Positions 27,138 through 36,231 of a DNA stretch of 37,787 nucleotides are shown here, piece by piece (within the stretch, counting starts at the first letter, position 1; every line of letters begins with the position of its first letter). The DNA is from Flavobacteriales bacterium (GTDB taxonomy: Bacteria > Bacteroidota > Bacteroidia > Flavobacteriales > Flavobacteriaceae). The DNA lies in contig JABMNH010000056.1 in assembly GCA_013205245.1 (NCBI GenBank), positions 1-37,787 of the forward strand, read 5' to 3'. The notes under the pieces are model-generated. The model was not told the origin of the DNA, did not search any database, and saw only the letters and a list, made by a program, of their open reading frames with translations. Position numbers and translations under genes: made by a program.

Positions 27138-28208
27138 TTAGAATTTATAAACAATAGCGTTAATGTTCATACCAGCGCCAACAGATGCTAAAACCACCAC
27201 GTCTCCTTTATTGATTTGGTGGTTTTCTAATTTATTTTTTAAAACCATATTCAATAAAGTGGGTACTGTAGCTACAGAACTGTTGCCGAGTTTGTGAATA
27301 CTCATTGGCATAATATTTTTGGGCGTAGGCGTTTTGTACAATCTAAAAAAGCGTTTAATAATAGCCTCATCCATTTTTTCGTTGGCCTGATGCATAAATA
27401 CTTTTTTTACCTGATGGATGTCTATACCGTTTTTATCAAGAGCTGCTTTCATAGCATCTGGAACGTGATTTAAGGCATATTCGTAAATTTTACGGCCAAA
27501 CATTTTTAAATATCTCACATTTGGATCGCCATCTGGATAATTAGTTTTTCCTAAAAATAAATAACCAGCTTCTTCTAAGGTATGAGACATGGCAGAAAAC
27601 CCTAAAATTCCTGTTTTAACATCACCTTCTTGGGCTTCTACAATTGCAGCGCCAGCGCCATCAGAATATATCATAGAATCACGATCGTGCATATCTAAAA
27701 CGCGTGATAGTGTTTCAGAACCAATAACGAGACATCTTTTAGCTTCGCCTGCTTTTATAAATAAATGGGCTTGAATCATGCCTTGAATCCATCCAGGGCA
27801 ACCGAAAATAATATCATAAGCCACACAATGTGGATTTTCAATTTTAAGAATTTGTTTAACCCTTGCCGCTAAACTGGGAATTATATCAGTTTGGATTGTA
27901 TTTTTTTTGATGTCACCAAAATTTTGAGCAAAAATGATGTAATCTAAAGTTTCAGGGTCAATATTGGCATCAGCAATAGCACGTTGTGCCGCAATAGCTG
28001 CGATATCTGAAGAATTTAAGTTGTCTGAAGCATAACGGCGTTCTTCAATACCTGTAATGGCCTTAAATTTTTCTATGATGACTTCGTTAGTGGCGTCAAA
28101 AGGTTCGTTTTTTTCGCAATAAAAACGTTCGTTAATAAAATCGGCATTTGTTTTTACAACTGTTGGAATATAACTTCCTGTTCCTGTAATGACTGAATTT
28201 AAGGGCAT
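27138..28208 (-). CDS. 3-oxoacyl-ACP synthase III-like protein
   Basis: A 356-residue thiolase-fold condensing enzyme. The KASIII triad is complete: Cys137 (FGCPGW), His273 (MHQAN) and Asn309 (LGNSS). The start at the ATG ending 28208 gives the family N-terminus SVITGTGSYIP; seven codons upstream lies another in-frame ATG. It differs from core FabH in its longer insertion (INERFYCEKNEPFDATN) and stands alone, away from fatty-acid genes. Such paralogs in Flavobacteriaceae may use special acyl starters. The specific substrate is unknown. Confidence 0.87.
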   Translation of the reverse strand: MPLNSVITGTGSYIPTVVKTNADFINERFYCEKNEPFDATNEVIIEKFKAITGIEERRYASDNLNSSDIAAIAAQRAIADANIDPETLDYIIFAQNFGDIKKNTIQTDIIPSLAARVKQILKIENPHCVAYDIIFGCPGWIQGMIQAHLFIKAGEAKRCLVIGSETLSRVLDMHDRDSMIYSDGAGAAIVEAQEGDVKTGILGFSAMSHTLEEAGYLFLGKTNYPDGDPNVRYLKMFGRKIYEYALNHVPDAMKAALDKNGIDIHQVKKVFMHQANEKMDEAIIKRFFRLYKTPTPKNIMPMSIHKLGNSSVATVPTLLNMVLKNKLENHQINKGDVVVLASVGAGMNINAIVYKF

Positions 28209-28258
28209 AAAAAATAAATTTAATAGCAAAATTAACGATTTATTATAAAACGAACTTC

Positions 28259-28633
28259 TTAAAGTTGAGAAATTTTGATTTGCATAACTATGGCAATAGA
28301 TTGTGCTTTGTTTTTTGCTTGATGCGATTTAACACCTATAAAGAGTTCATCAACAGTTTGATTAAATAGGATTAGCCATTGGTCAAAGTGTTCTTTTTTA
28401 AAAGGCTGTTTGTGATTTAAATCTAAATGAGGTTGTAAAGCGTTCCTTTTATAAGTGCCTGTATAGAATAATTGTTGTTCCCAGAAATCGACTAAAATTT
28501 GTAGATGTTGTTCTAGTTTTTCATCGGTATCTAAACCAATAAAAAAAGGTTTTAAAAGAGTATCTTCTAATAATTTAACATAGAATTTTTTTACAAAATT
28601 ATAGATATCGACTCTGTTAGCAATATCTTCCAT
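28259..28633 (-). CDS. Group III truncated haemoglobin
   Basis: A 124-residue globin. The order FVKKFYVKLLEDTLLKPFF, FWEQQLFYTGTYK, LDLNHKQPF and EHFDQWLILFNQTVDELF follows the group III (P-type) 2-on-2 globins. The proximal histidine is probably in NHKQPF. These bind oxygen or nitric oxide; the physiological role in Bacteroidota is untested. It starts six bases after the cytidine deaminase stop and is likely read with it. An Rrf2 regulator of NsrR-like type elsewhere in the window is a tempting but unproven link to nitric oxide. Confidence 0.85.
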   Translation of the reverse strand: MEDIANRVDIYNFVKKFYVKLLEDTLLKPFFIGLDTDEKLEQHLQILVDFWEQQLFYTGTYKRNALQPHLDLNHKQPFKKEHFDQWLILFNQTVDELFIGVKSHQAKNKAQSIAIVMQIKISQL

Positions 28634-28639
28634 CAGTTT

Positions 28640-29122
28640 TTATAAAAAGGTTTTGTCAAAAGCAAGCGGTAATAAATCTTTTAAAGAGTCAGACTTTGCT
28701 ACTTTACCAATTTTACCCATAAAATAAATGGGGATTGGTGCCTTTTGTTTAACTTCATATTCAGCAATGGCTTGTCGGCACGAGCCACAAGGCGCCACAG
28801 GTGTGTCTAAATCTTTTGTTTTTGAAGTAGCTGTAATAGCCAAAGCTTTAATACCTACATTTGGAAAATTAGCTGCGGCGCTATAAATAGCCACACGCTC
28901 TGCACACAAACCAGAAGGGTAAGCCGCGTTTTCTTGATTGTTACCTAAAATTATTTTGTCATTGTCTAAAAGTATGGCAGCACCAACACTAAAATTAGAG
29001 TATGGAGCATAGGCATTTTCTCTTGCGAGAACAGCTTGTTCCATTAAATTTTGAGCGGGTTCTGGTAATTCACCTATACCATCGTAAATGGTAAAAGTGG
29101 CAGTTATGTTTACAGACTTCAT
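28640..29122 (-). CDS. cdd: Cytidine deaminase
   Basis: Deaminates cytidine and deoxycytidine to uridine forms. The 160-residue protein has the zinc sites CAERVAI and PCGSCRQ, the catalytic glutamate in CAE, and the N-terminal YAPYSNFSVGAAI typical of the small tetrameric form. It sits between porV and the haemoglobin gene on the same strand, 29 bases after porV. In F. johnsoniae-type genomes porV and porU are also neighbours, so deaminase is a housekeeping gene next to them. Confidence 0.93.
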   Translation of the reverse strand: MKSVNITATFTIYDGIGELPEPAQNLMEQAVLARENAYAPYSNFSVGAAILLDNDKIILGNNQENAAYPSGLCAERVAIYSAAANFPNVGIKALAITATSKTKDLDTPVAPCGSCRQAIAEYEVKQKAPIPIYFMGKIGKVAKSDSLKDLLPLAFDKTFL

Positions 29123-29151
29123 GAAATTTTATTTTTAATTATAAACCCGAC

Positions 29152-30300
29152 CTAATATTCTTCAAAAAAGGCACCTAGGTCAAAGGTTATTGAAAAGCGG
29201 AGTGTGTTTTCTAAAGGGTTATTAATATCTGAGGCATTGAATAAATAAGACATATCTATTCGGCTACTTCTAAATTTAAAACCAGTACCTAAAGTAAAAA
29301 ACTTTCGCGCGCCTTTTAAATCACTTTCATTATAAAAACCAGCACGAACAGCAAAGGCGTCGTCATATAAATATTCGCCACCAATAGCCCATGTAAATTC
29401 TTTAAGCTCTTCTTTAAATCCACCGGGGGCATCGCCAAACGATTGAAAAATACCCTTAAAAAAGCCAACATCATCGGTTTGGCCACTTGCAATATCACCG
29501 TTGCTATCACGTAAAGGAGGTGTTGGCACAAGTAATTTGTTAAGTTCAATATTTGCAGAAATGGTGTTGTACTCGTCTAAAATAAAATCGAATCCGCCAC
29601 CTATTCTTAGGTTTGTAGGAATAAAATTCTTTTGACCACTATCTGTAAAAGACACACGTGGGCCAATGTTTGATATGTTAAATCCACCACGCCATCTGCC
29701 ATTAAAAGTGCCATAATTTTCTTCTTGAGTTTGAAAGAATCCAGCAATATCTACAGAAAATGTATTCACAGTATTAATATCAGAATCGGCTACACGTAAA
29801 GCAAAATCAGAACGGATATAGCGCAAACCAACAGCCATAGAAAAGCTTTCACTTAAGCGCATTGAATAAGAACCATCAATAGCTAATTCGTTTGGATTTT
29901 CAATAATAACTTGCTCGTTAGGATCGCCTGTTTGGCGTAATTCAATAGAACCCAAAGAAAAATAGGTTAAACTAGTTGCCCATGCACTTCTCTCATCTAT
30001 ACGGTTGGCATAAATAATACTGCCTAAAAACACGTCGCTGGTTAGGTTACGCAACCAAGGTGTATAATTTACAGCTATGGTATATTGCGATTCTAAAAAA
30101 GCATATTTTGCTGGGTTCCAATGTTGCGAATTTGCATCTGCCGATGTAGATACACCCATATCTGCCATACCACCCGAACGGGCATCTGGCGCAATTAATA
30201 AAAAAGGCGCTGCTGTTGATATAGGATTAGGGTCGGTTTGTGCATTTATTTTTGGTAAAGCCAGTGTTAAGACTAGCGCTAATAAGATATATTGTCTCAT
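29152..30300 (-). CDS. porV: Type IX secretion outer membrane protein PorV
   Basis: A 382-residue FadL-like outer membrane beta-barrel. The signal peptide ends KINA before Gln21. The mature N-terminus has the PorV signature FLLIAPDARSGGMADMG and HWNPAKYAF, and the C-terminus ends in the aromatic strand SITFDLGAFFEEY. PorV works as a shuttle: it takes cargo from the SprA translocon and hands it to PorU. It lies 35 bases after porU and is probably cotranscribed. Confidence 0.94.
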   Translation of the reverse strand: MRQYILLALVLTLALPKINAQTDPNPISTAAPFLLIAPDARSGGMADMGVSTSADANSQHWNPAKYAFLESQYTIAVNYTPWLRNLTSDVFLGSIIYANRIDERSAWATSLTYFSLGSIELRQTGDPNEQVIIENPNELAIDGSYSMRLSESFSMAVGLRYIRSDFALRVADSDINTVNTFSVDIAGFFQTQEENYGTFNGRWRGGFNISNIGPRVSFTDSGQKNFIPTNLRIGGGFDFILDEYNTISANIELNKLLVPTPPLRDSNGDIASGQTDDVGFFKGIFQSFGDAPGGFKEELKEFTWAIGGEYLYDDAFAVRAGFYNESDLKGARKFFTLGTGFKFRSSRIDMSYLFNASDINNPLENTLRFSITFDLGAFFEEY

Positions 30301-30335
30301 ATAAGGATATTAATTATTACAAATATTGTGATTTT

Positions 30336-33300
30336 TTATCTAAGAATTACTAATTTTTCTATTTTTTCTGCTTTGTCTTGCGTTATATTTGATTTAACAG
30401 AGAGCTTATAAACATAAACACCTTTGCCAATTTTAGCACCAAAATCGTCTAAACCATTCCAAATAATATCTCTAGACAAAGTACCCGATGTTTGTACAGA
30501 TTTATTTATTGTTTTAACTATTTTACCTGATATTGTAAATATCTGAATTTGAACTTCTAAAGATTCATTTGGACGGTTGTGTTCAAACCAAAATTCAGTA
30601 TAATTTACAAACGGATTTGGATAATTTAACACATGATTTAGTGTAATGCCACTGTCTGTAACAACGTTAAATGTTAACGATGCTTCGGATAGATTATTGT
30701 ATGTGTCCCAAGCTTTAAATTTAATGGTATGAAGTCCTGTGCTTAAGTTTCTTAATTGAAAGTTTACTTTTCCTTTTTTAAAATCATCTAATTCTGTTTG
30801 ATAAAAATCATTTAATATAATAGGGTTGGCTTCATCGTCATCTAAAACAGCTATGATATCATGATCAACAGCTGTGAGCGATGTGTTAATACCAGAAGTA
30901 TCTTCTAAAGACGCAATAAATAATGGCGACTGATTGGTGTTACCACCATCTAAAAACGATTCGTCATTCATAAAAAGATTTACGGTTGGTCCTTGAATGT
31001 CTTCGACTGCATTTTCATTGATCCCACCAATGGTCACATCAAAATTATAACCTGCTTTATCTACTATTTTATTATCGGCATAAAAACTCATTTTCCCTTT
31101 TCCAAAAGCAACTCTTATATCTTTTGGGACTATAAAATCGAATTTAAAAGTGCCATTTGTAACGGTGGCTCTGCCCCGATAAATTTTACTTTCTAGGGCG
31201 TCGAATGTTAATTTTCTACCGAAATTATTATTATCTAAAGTGGTTTTATCTATAGATTTATCGAAAATTGTCGTAGAAAGTGTGCCGTTAAAATCGGTTA
31301 AAATCTGATTATTTTCATCGGTTACAACGCCATCAAAACTTACATGAGATAGCGCTTTAAGTGTGTCAATAGCTTGCGTTAATAACACTTCATTCATTTT
31401 TGTAATACTGATATTTGCTTTGGGCTGTGCCAATTTTAAGGCAGGATCTCCCAAAAAATATACAAACAAACGTTGTGAGGTTGTGAAATTATTTTTCATA
31501 TCCATTAAGGCTTGAGAAACGCTTCGATCTTCGCCATTAAATGAAAAAAGTTTGGTAACAAGGTTCTCATTAAATGCTTGACCAACCGAAATAAATATTT
31601 CGCGTGTTGTGGTAATGAGACTTGTAGCGCCACCTTGTGTATTGTTAAAAACAAATTCGCCCGCCGTAGGACGTAAGGGATTATCTAATTTAGCAAATTC
31701 GCAGGTCACGGTAATAAACAAAGGCAATGTATTTGGATTTACCCAACCTTGAATTTGAGGCACGCCCAAAATACGTTCGTTCGCCCAACCGTCTTCGCCA
31801 CCATGTCCGAAATAATCTACAACCAAAGTGCCATTTTCTACGGCTGTTGTTATGGCGGTATTTACATCGGGATAACGTTCGCCACCAGCAGAAGTTTGTT
31901 GTTTATAGGCATCGGCATAAATTTTTTTTATGTTGAATACAGGTTTGTTGAGACTGATATTGTCCGAAATTCTTTCTACGGTTTCTTGCAATACAAATTC
32001 TGAGGCTTTATCTGGATCGTCTGCTACAACGGTTATGAGGTTTCGCCAATCGCCAAAAGCATTTTTACTGTAATAGCTTAAAGTTTTATCTACAGCAGCT
32101 TTGGCTTCTTGAACGGTTGTAACCGGATATCTGCCTGTAGCAACATCTTGTTTGTCAGAAAAGGTTAGCAAACCTTCATTGTCATCCATCATGCCAAAAT
32201 AGTCATCGGTAACATAAGAAGTGGCGAGGTTAAAACTCTCTAAAGATTCAAAAGCTGGAATGATGTTATTATTATTGGTAATTCGGTCTTTATAATCGTA
32301 AGAGGTATCACCAAAAAGTGTTACAAATTTTATTTTCTTTGAAGATGTAGACGCATTATCATACAGATATTTTATAAAATCACGAATGGCAGTTGCATCG
32401 GGAGATCCTGATCCGAATTCGTTAAAAATTTGTTGAACATCTATAACGGCAGTTGTGTAATTATTATTTACTTTATGATAATCGGCTAGGCGAGAAGCTT
32501 GATCTATTAAATTATTAGGTGTAATGACTAAATAGTCAATATCTTGAAGGGCGTGTAAATTCTGATTTAAAATACTGCTGTTATTAAGTTTTGTTGGTAA
32601 AAAATAATCGGTGCTATTTAGAACGATGTATTCGTTCAATTGGGTTGATCCATTTGACGTTCCGCCTTGTGCATTAAAACTAAAATCGGCAGACGTAGAT
32701 TGGTTTGTAATGATTTTAGGATTTAAAAAATTGGTTATATCCCATACCTGAGAAATATTATTTGCATTGGCAATGGTGTAAGAAATAGTTGTGTTAACAT
32801 CAGCATTAGCCGCTTCAAAACTTCTAAATGAGAACTGTTTTTGACGCGCAATGAGGTGTTTAATGCCAGAAATTTCTATGTAATCTAGATAAGAACGCGC
32901 CGAAGGATTTCCGTTATTGGTATAGGTCAAATTAAAGGCCAAATTTTCATTAGAAACAGCAACTTCTGCAAATTGTTCTGTGGCGCTAGCCAAACTTAAT
33001 AAACCGGGTGAATTTGCAAAAAAAGACAAATCATAAAGCGAATTGCCATTGAGCTGTACCTGTAATTGAGACGACACAGAGGACGAAACTACGCCCCGCG
33101 TTTTAACCTTAATAGGTTTTGAGAGATCTGCATCTGTAAAGGTTAAATCAACTTGTTGTGTGTTGTTAATGCTAAAAGATTCGCCAAACCATTGCTGGCC
33201 GATAGCAAACAAATTAACATCTTCTTTCTCGTGAAAAATATAGTCGTTAAAAGTGTTTATTTGTAAAGAAGCATTAGCAGTTATAGGGTCTGAAGTAGTT

Positions 33301-34169
33301 ATGCGTTTTCCTGTGCCATTATCTATTGTGATAAAATAATAGGCAACGTCGCTATAAATATTTTTAATATGGTTTGTATTTCCGTTTACGGGATTTACTT
33401 TCCAACTATCAGGTCCTTTTGCGTAGAATAAAACAAAATCATTGTTGTTAAAAACGGCATCATTTCCGTCATCAATATAAATGGCATTTTCTTGTAAATC
33501 GGCATATCTAAAGGCGCTGTTTTTTTGGGGTAATAAAGCACCGCCATTGCCAAAAATTCGAATGTTATCAGAATTTAAATTAGCCGTATTAATGCCTAAG
33601 CTTTTTAAAAACGCGACATCAATTTTAAAAATACCAGTGGTATCAACTTCAAATTTATACCAAGTACCATTTGATAAAACCGAATTTTGAACCGCCGTAT
33701 TTGAGTTGTTTTTAAAAGCATTTGATGATCTTGTGTAATTAAGCGTAAAACTTTCAATTTTTAGAATGACATTGTCTTTCTGTATTAAGGGTTCAATATA
33801 AAGTTGCAGTTCGCTTTTATTTCCCGCATTTATAATATTTAAACTGCTTTTTATTTCCGACGAAATATGTGACAAAACACTGTTTGGAATTGTACTGTTT
33901 AAAGAACTGTATTTTATATTACTTAAAGAAAATGATGCTATTTTTGAGTTAGAATTATTTTGCCAAGTGCTTGTGTAAGTTGGTATTAAATTTTCGTTTA
34001 GCAAATTATTTTCAACTAACGGAATCGTTATTTGTTTGTCATTATTTAACAATATGTTTTGTGGAGAAGTCCAAATAAGTTTAAAATCCTTTTTATAATT
34101 TTGCTGAGCAAAACTGGTGTTTAAACCAAATATGACAAGTAATAGCGAAAGAAGACCTTTTTTTATCAT
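30336..34169 (-). CDS. porU: Type IX secretion sortase PorU
   Basis: A 1277-residue cell-surface sortase of peptidase family C25 (gingipain-like). The signal peptide ends SFA before Gln22. The catalytic pair is His789 (GHGGEDGW) and Cys823 (TVTCEFA). The C-terminus carries a sorting-domain-like end (LNYPNPFVNYTEF, KGVYVYKLSV, KAEKIEKLVIL), as PorU keeps its own domain uncleaved. It removes the C-terminal sorting domain of secreted proteins and attaches them to A-LPS. The ATG ending at 34169 gives a clean signal; the longer frame adds 13 polar residues. Confidence 0.94.
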   Translation of the reverse strand: MIKKGLLSLLLVIFGLNTSFAQQNYKKDFKLIWTSPQNILLNNDKQITIPLVENNLLNENLIPTYTSTWQNNSNSKIASFSLSNIKYSSLNSTIPNSVLSHISSEIKSSLNIINAGNKSELQLYIEPLIQKDNVILKIESFTLNYTRSSNAFKNNSNTAVQNSVLSNGTWYKFEVDTTGIFKIDVAFLKSLGINTANLNSDNIRIFGNGGALLPQKNSAFRYADLQENAIYIDDGNDAVFNNNDFVLFYAKGPDSWKVNPVNGNTNHIKNIYSDVAYYFITIDNGTGKRITTSDPITANASLQINTFNDYIFHEKEDVNLFAIGQQWFGESFSINNTQQVDLTFTDADLSKPIKVKTRGVVSSSVSSQLQVQLNGNSLYDLSFFANSPGLLSLASATEQFAEVAVSNENLAFNLTYTNNGNPSARSYLDYIEISGIKHLIARQKQFSFRSFEAANADVNTTISYTIANANNISQVWDITNFLNPKIITNQSTSADFSFNAQGGTSNGSTQLNEYIVLNSTDYFLPTKLNNSSILNQNLHALQDIDYLVITPNNLIDQASRLADYHKVNNNYTTAVIDVQQIFNEFGSGSPDATAIRDFIKYLYDNASTSSKKIKFVTLFGDTSYDYKDRITNNNNIIPAFESLESFNLATSYVTDDYFGMMDDNEGLLTFSDKQDVATGRYPVTTVQEAKAAVDKTLSYYSKNAFGDWRNLITVVADDPDKASEFVLQETVERISDNISLNKPVFNIKKIYADAYKQQTSAGGERYPDVNTAITTAVENGTLVVDYFGHGGEDGWANERILGVPQIQGWVNPNTLPLFITVTCEFAKLDNPLRPTAGEFVFNNTQGGATSLITTTREIFISVGQAFNENLVTKLFSFNGEDRSVSQALMDMKNNFTTSQRLFVYFLGDPALKLAQPKANISITKMNEVLLTQAIDTLKALSHVSFDGVVTDENNQILTDFNGTLSTTIFDKSIDKTTLDNNNFGRKLTFDALESKIYRGRATVTNGTFKFDFIVPKDIRVAFGKGKMSFYADNKIVDKAGYNFDVTIGGINENAVEDIQGPTVNLFMNDESFLDGGNTNQSPLFIASLEDTSGINTSLTAVDHDIIAVLDDDEANPIILNDFYQTELDDFKKGKVNFQLRNLSTGLHTIKFKAWDTYNNLSEASLTFNVVTDSGITLNHVLNYPNPFVNYTEFWFEHNRPNESLEVQIQIFTISGKIVKTINKSVQTSGTLSRDIIWNGLDDFGAKIGKGVYVYKLSVKSNITQDKAEKIEKLVILR

Positions 34170-34185
34170 AAATACAAAACGCTGA

Positions 34186-34206
34186 GTGTAAAAATATATT
34201 TTACAC
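34186..34206. promoter_or_regulatory. Inverted repeat upstream of porU
   Basis: GTGTAAAA and TTTTACAC form perfect 8-bp arms around ATATA, 16 bases before the porU start. On the minus strand TATATTTT inside it differs from a -7 box by one base. Position and symmetry fit an operator or a promoter-proximal hairpin, in the 190-base region shared with the divergent gldJ. Confidence 0.45.
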
Positions 34207-34359
34207 ATGCAACATTACATATAATAAAGAAATAATACAATCGTTATAGCAGAATAATAATTTTAAAAAGGTTAAAAATAGTAGTGTAATTGCTCTAAAT
34301 TTTATTAATATTGTAAATTGCACAGGCTTATAAATATAAATTTAAGTATTTTATATAAA

Positions 34360-36165
34360 ATGAAATTTCAAAATAGCTTTAAAACAGTATTAATCATATT
34401 TTTATCTGTATTTACTTTATCTAGTTGCTTTAGAACAGAGCATTCTAAATCTACTTTAACAGGATGGAATTTTAATGACCCTCATTTTGGAAACTTTACA
34501 GCACCAGTTGATTATAGAGGCCAAAAAACACCTCCTGGTATGGTTTTAATTGAAGGAGGTACTTTTACTATGGGTCACGTTCAAGATGATGTTATGTTTG
34601 ATTGGAATTCAACACCTGTACGTCAGCAATTACGTTCATTTTATATTGATGAAGCAGAGGTTACCAATAAAGAATACAGTTTTTATTTAGAATATTTGAG
34701 TCGTGTGTTTCCACAATCAGACACTATGGACATTAATAAACGTATTTACCAAGCCGCTTTGCCAGACACTTTGGTTTGGCGTGATAATTTGGGTTCTACA
34801 GGTTCATTGTCAGAAACGTATTTAAGACATCCTGCATTTGCAAATTACCCTGTTGTAGGCGTGTCTTGGTTACAAGCTGTAGGATATTGCAAATGGCGAA
34901 CCGATAGGGTTAATGAACGTATTTTAATGGATAAAGGTATTTTAAAACCTCTTTTTGCCGATGATTCGATAAGCGTAGAGGGCGAAAATCATTTTGTAAC
35001 ACAAACCTATTTAAAAAATCCTTACTTATTGTTTAACGGCGATTCTTCTATTTATAGCAAAGGCGTTCCGGTAAGAAAAAGCTTAAACAGCAAACGTGGC
35101 ATCTTTAAAAAACGAAGTGCACGAAAATCAAGAAACAACACCACGGTAATAGATACACTTTTACAAGACACAACTTTACTTGTAACAAACGACAATCCGT
35201 TACCAAAAAAACCTGAGTTTACAGGAAGACATGTCACCATTTCTGATGGCTTGTTGGTGTCTAAATACAGATTGCCGACCGAAGCCGAATGGGAATACGC
35301 CGCTAAAGCCGAAGTAGAAAACAGAGAATATAATACTATTAGAGGACGTAAAAAATATACTTGGAACGGCAAATATACCCGAGACAATTCAAAACGTTAT
35401 AAAGGCGATATGCTTGCCAATTACAAACAAGGACAAGGTGATTATAGTGGTTTGGCAGGTTGGAGTAGTGATGGTGCCGATATTACTGCCGAAATAAAAT
35501 CCTATAAACCAAATGCTTTTGGTCTTTATAACATGTCTGGTAATGTTGCAGAATGGGTAGCCGATGTGTACAGACCTATCATAGATTCTCAAGCAAACGA
35601 TTTTAACTATTTTAGAGGGACTAACTTTTTGAAAACGTATATTGATTCTCTAGGTAAAGTAGTTGTTTTAGATTATAATAACCTTGTATTAGACACATTA
35701 AACAACGGGAAGATTGTACCAAACGGATCGCCAGGCGAAATGAAATATGTGCCCATTACCAAAGACGATGCTTTTATGAGATATAATTATAGAAGAGCTA
35801 ATAATGCAAATCAAGATGATGGCGATTTGGCTTCTAATAAATATTTCTATAAAGATGAAGATGATGCAGCATCTATTCCTAGAATGTATAATTCTCCTCA
35901 AAATAAAATTGAGGTTGATGAACAAGGAAGAGTTGTTAAAAAATACGACACAAAAAATACCAGACGTACTTTAATAAACAATAATTTACGTGTTTATAAA
36001 GGCGGTTCTTGGAAAGATAGGGCTTATTGGTTAGATCCTGCACAACGTAGATACCTGCCAGAATATGCCGCAACAGACTATATTGGCTTTAGATGCGCTA
36101 TGGATAGATTAGGGTCATCTTCATTATCGAAAGATAAAAGAGCGCATTTTGTAAAAAGAAAATAA
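34360..36165 (+). CDS. gldJ: Gliding motility lipoprotein GldJ
   Basis: A 601-residue outer-membrane lipoprotein: lipobox LSSC ends at Cys23. The body is a formylglycine-generating-enzyme/sulfatase-modifying fold (MVLIEGGTFTMG, AEVTNKEYSFYL, VSWLQAVGYCKW, RLPTEAEWEYA, NAFGLYNMSGNVAEWV, and C-terminal GGSWKDRAY...YIGFRCA). It lacks FGE activity by analogy: GldJ is needed for gliding and stabilises other Gld and type IX proteins. The porV-porU-gldJ order matches F. johnsoniae, which favours GldJ over the related GldK. The ATG at 34360 gives the lipoprotein signal. Confidence 0.93.
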   Translation: MKFQNSFKTVLIIFLSVFTLSSCFRTEHSKSTLTGWNFNDPHFGNFTAPVDYRGQKTPPGMVLIEGGTFTMGHVQDDVMFDWNSTPVRQQLRSFYIDEAEVTNKEYSFYLEYLSRVFPQSDTMDINKRIYQAALPDTLVWRDNLGSTGSLSETYLRHPAFANYPVVGVSWLQAVGYCKWRTDRVNERILMDKGILKPLFADDSISVEGENHFVTQTYLKNPYLLFNGDSSIYSKGVPVRKSLNSKRGIFKKRSARKSRNNTTVIDTLLQDTTLLVTNDNPLPKKPEFTGRHVTISDGLLVSKYRLPTEAEWEYAAKAEVENREYNTIRGRKKYTWNGKYTRDNSKRYKGDMLANYKQGQGDYSGLAGWSSDGADITAEIKSYKPNAFGLYNMSGNVAEWVADVYRPIIDSQANDFNYFRGTNFLKTYIDSLGKVVVLDYNNLVLDTLNNGKIVPNGSPGEMKYVPITKDDAFMRYNYRRANNANQDDGDLASNKYFYKDEDDAASIPRMYNSPQNKIEVDEQGRVVKKYDTKNTRRTLINNNLRVYKGGSWKDRAYWLDPAQRRYLPEYAATDYIGFRCAMDRLGSSSLSKDKRAHFVKRK

Positions 36166-36190
36166 AGGATAGTAATAAAAAGTTTAAATT

Positions 36191-36222
36191 AGCTCAATAT
36201 CTCAAAGATGTTGGGCTTTTTT
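36191..36222 (+). terminator. Terminator between gldJ and murF
   Basis: A 12-bp stem (AGCTCAATATCT with AGATGTTGGGCT, including G-U pairs) with a 3-base loop is followed by five T. It ends 9 bases before the murF start codon, leaving no space for a separate promoter between them. Confidence 0.75.
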
Positions 36223-36231
36223 CTTTAAAGG

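Noticed and set aside
30993-32003. Plus-strand frames within porU
   Set aside because: They are antisense to the conserved catalytic region of porU and show no protein family.
34360-36165. GldK rather than GldJ
   Set aside because: Both have the FGE-like fold, but gldK is followed by gldL and gldM; here porU is adjacent as for gldJ.
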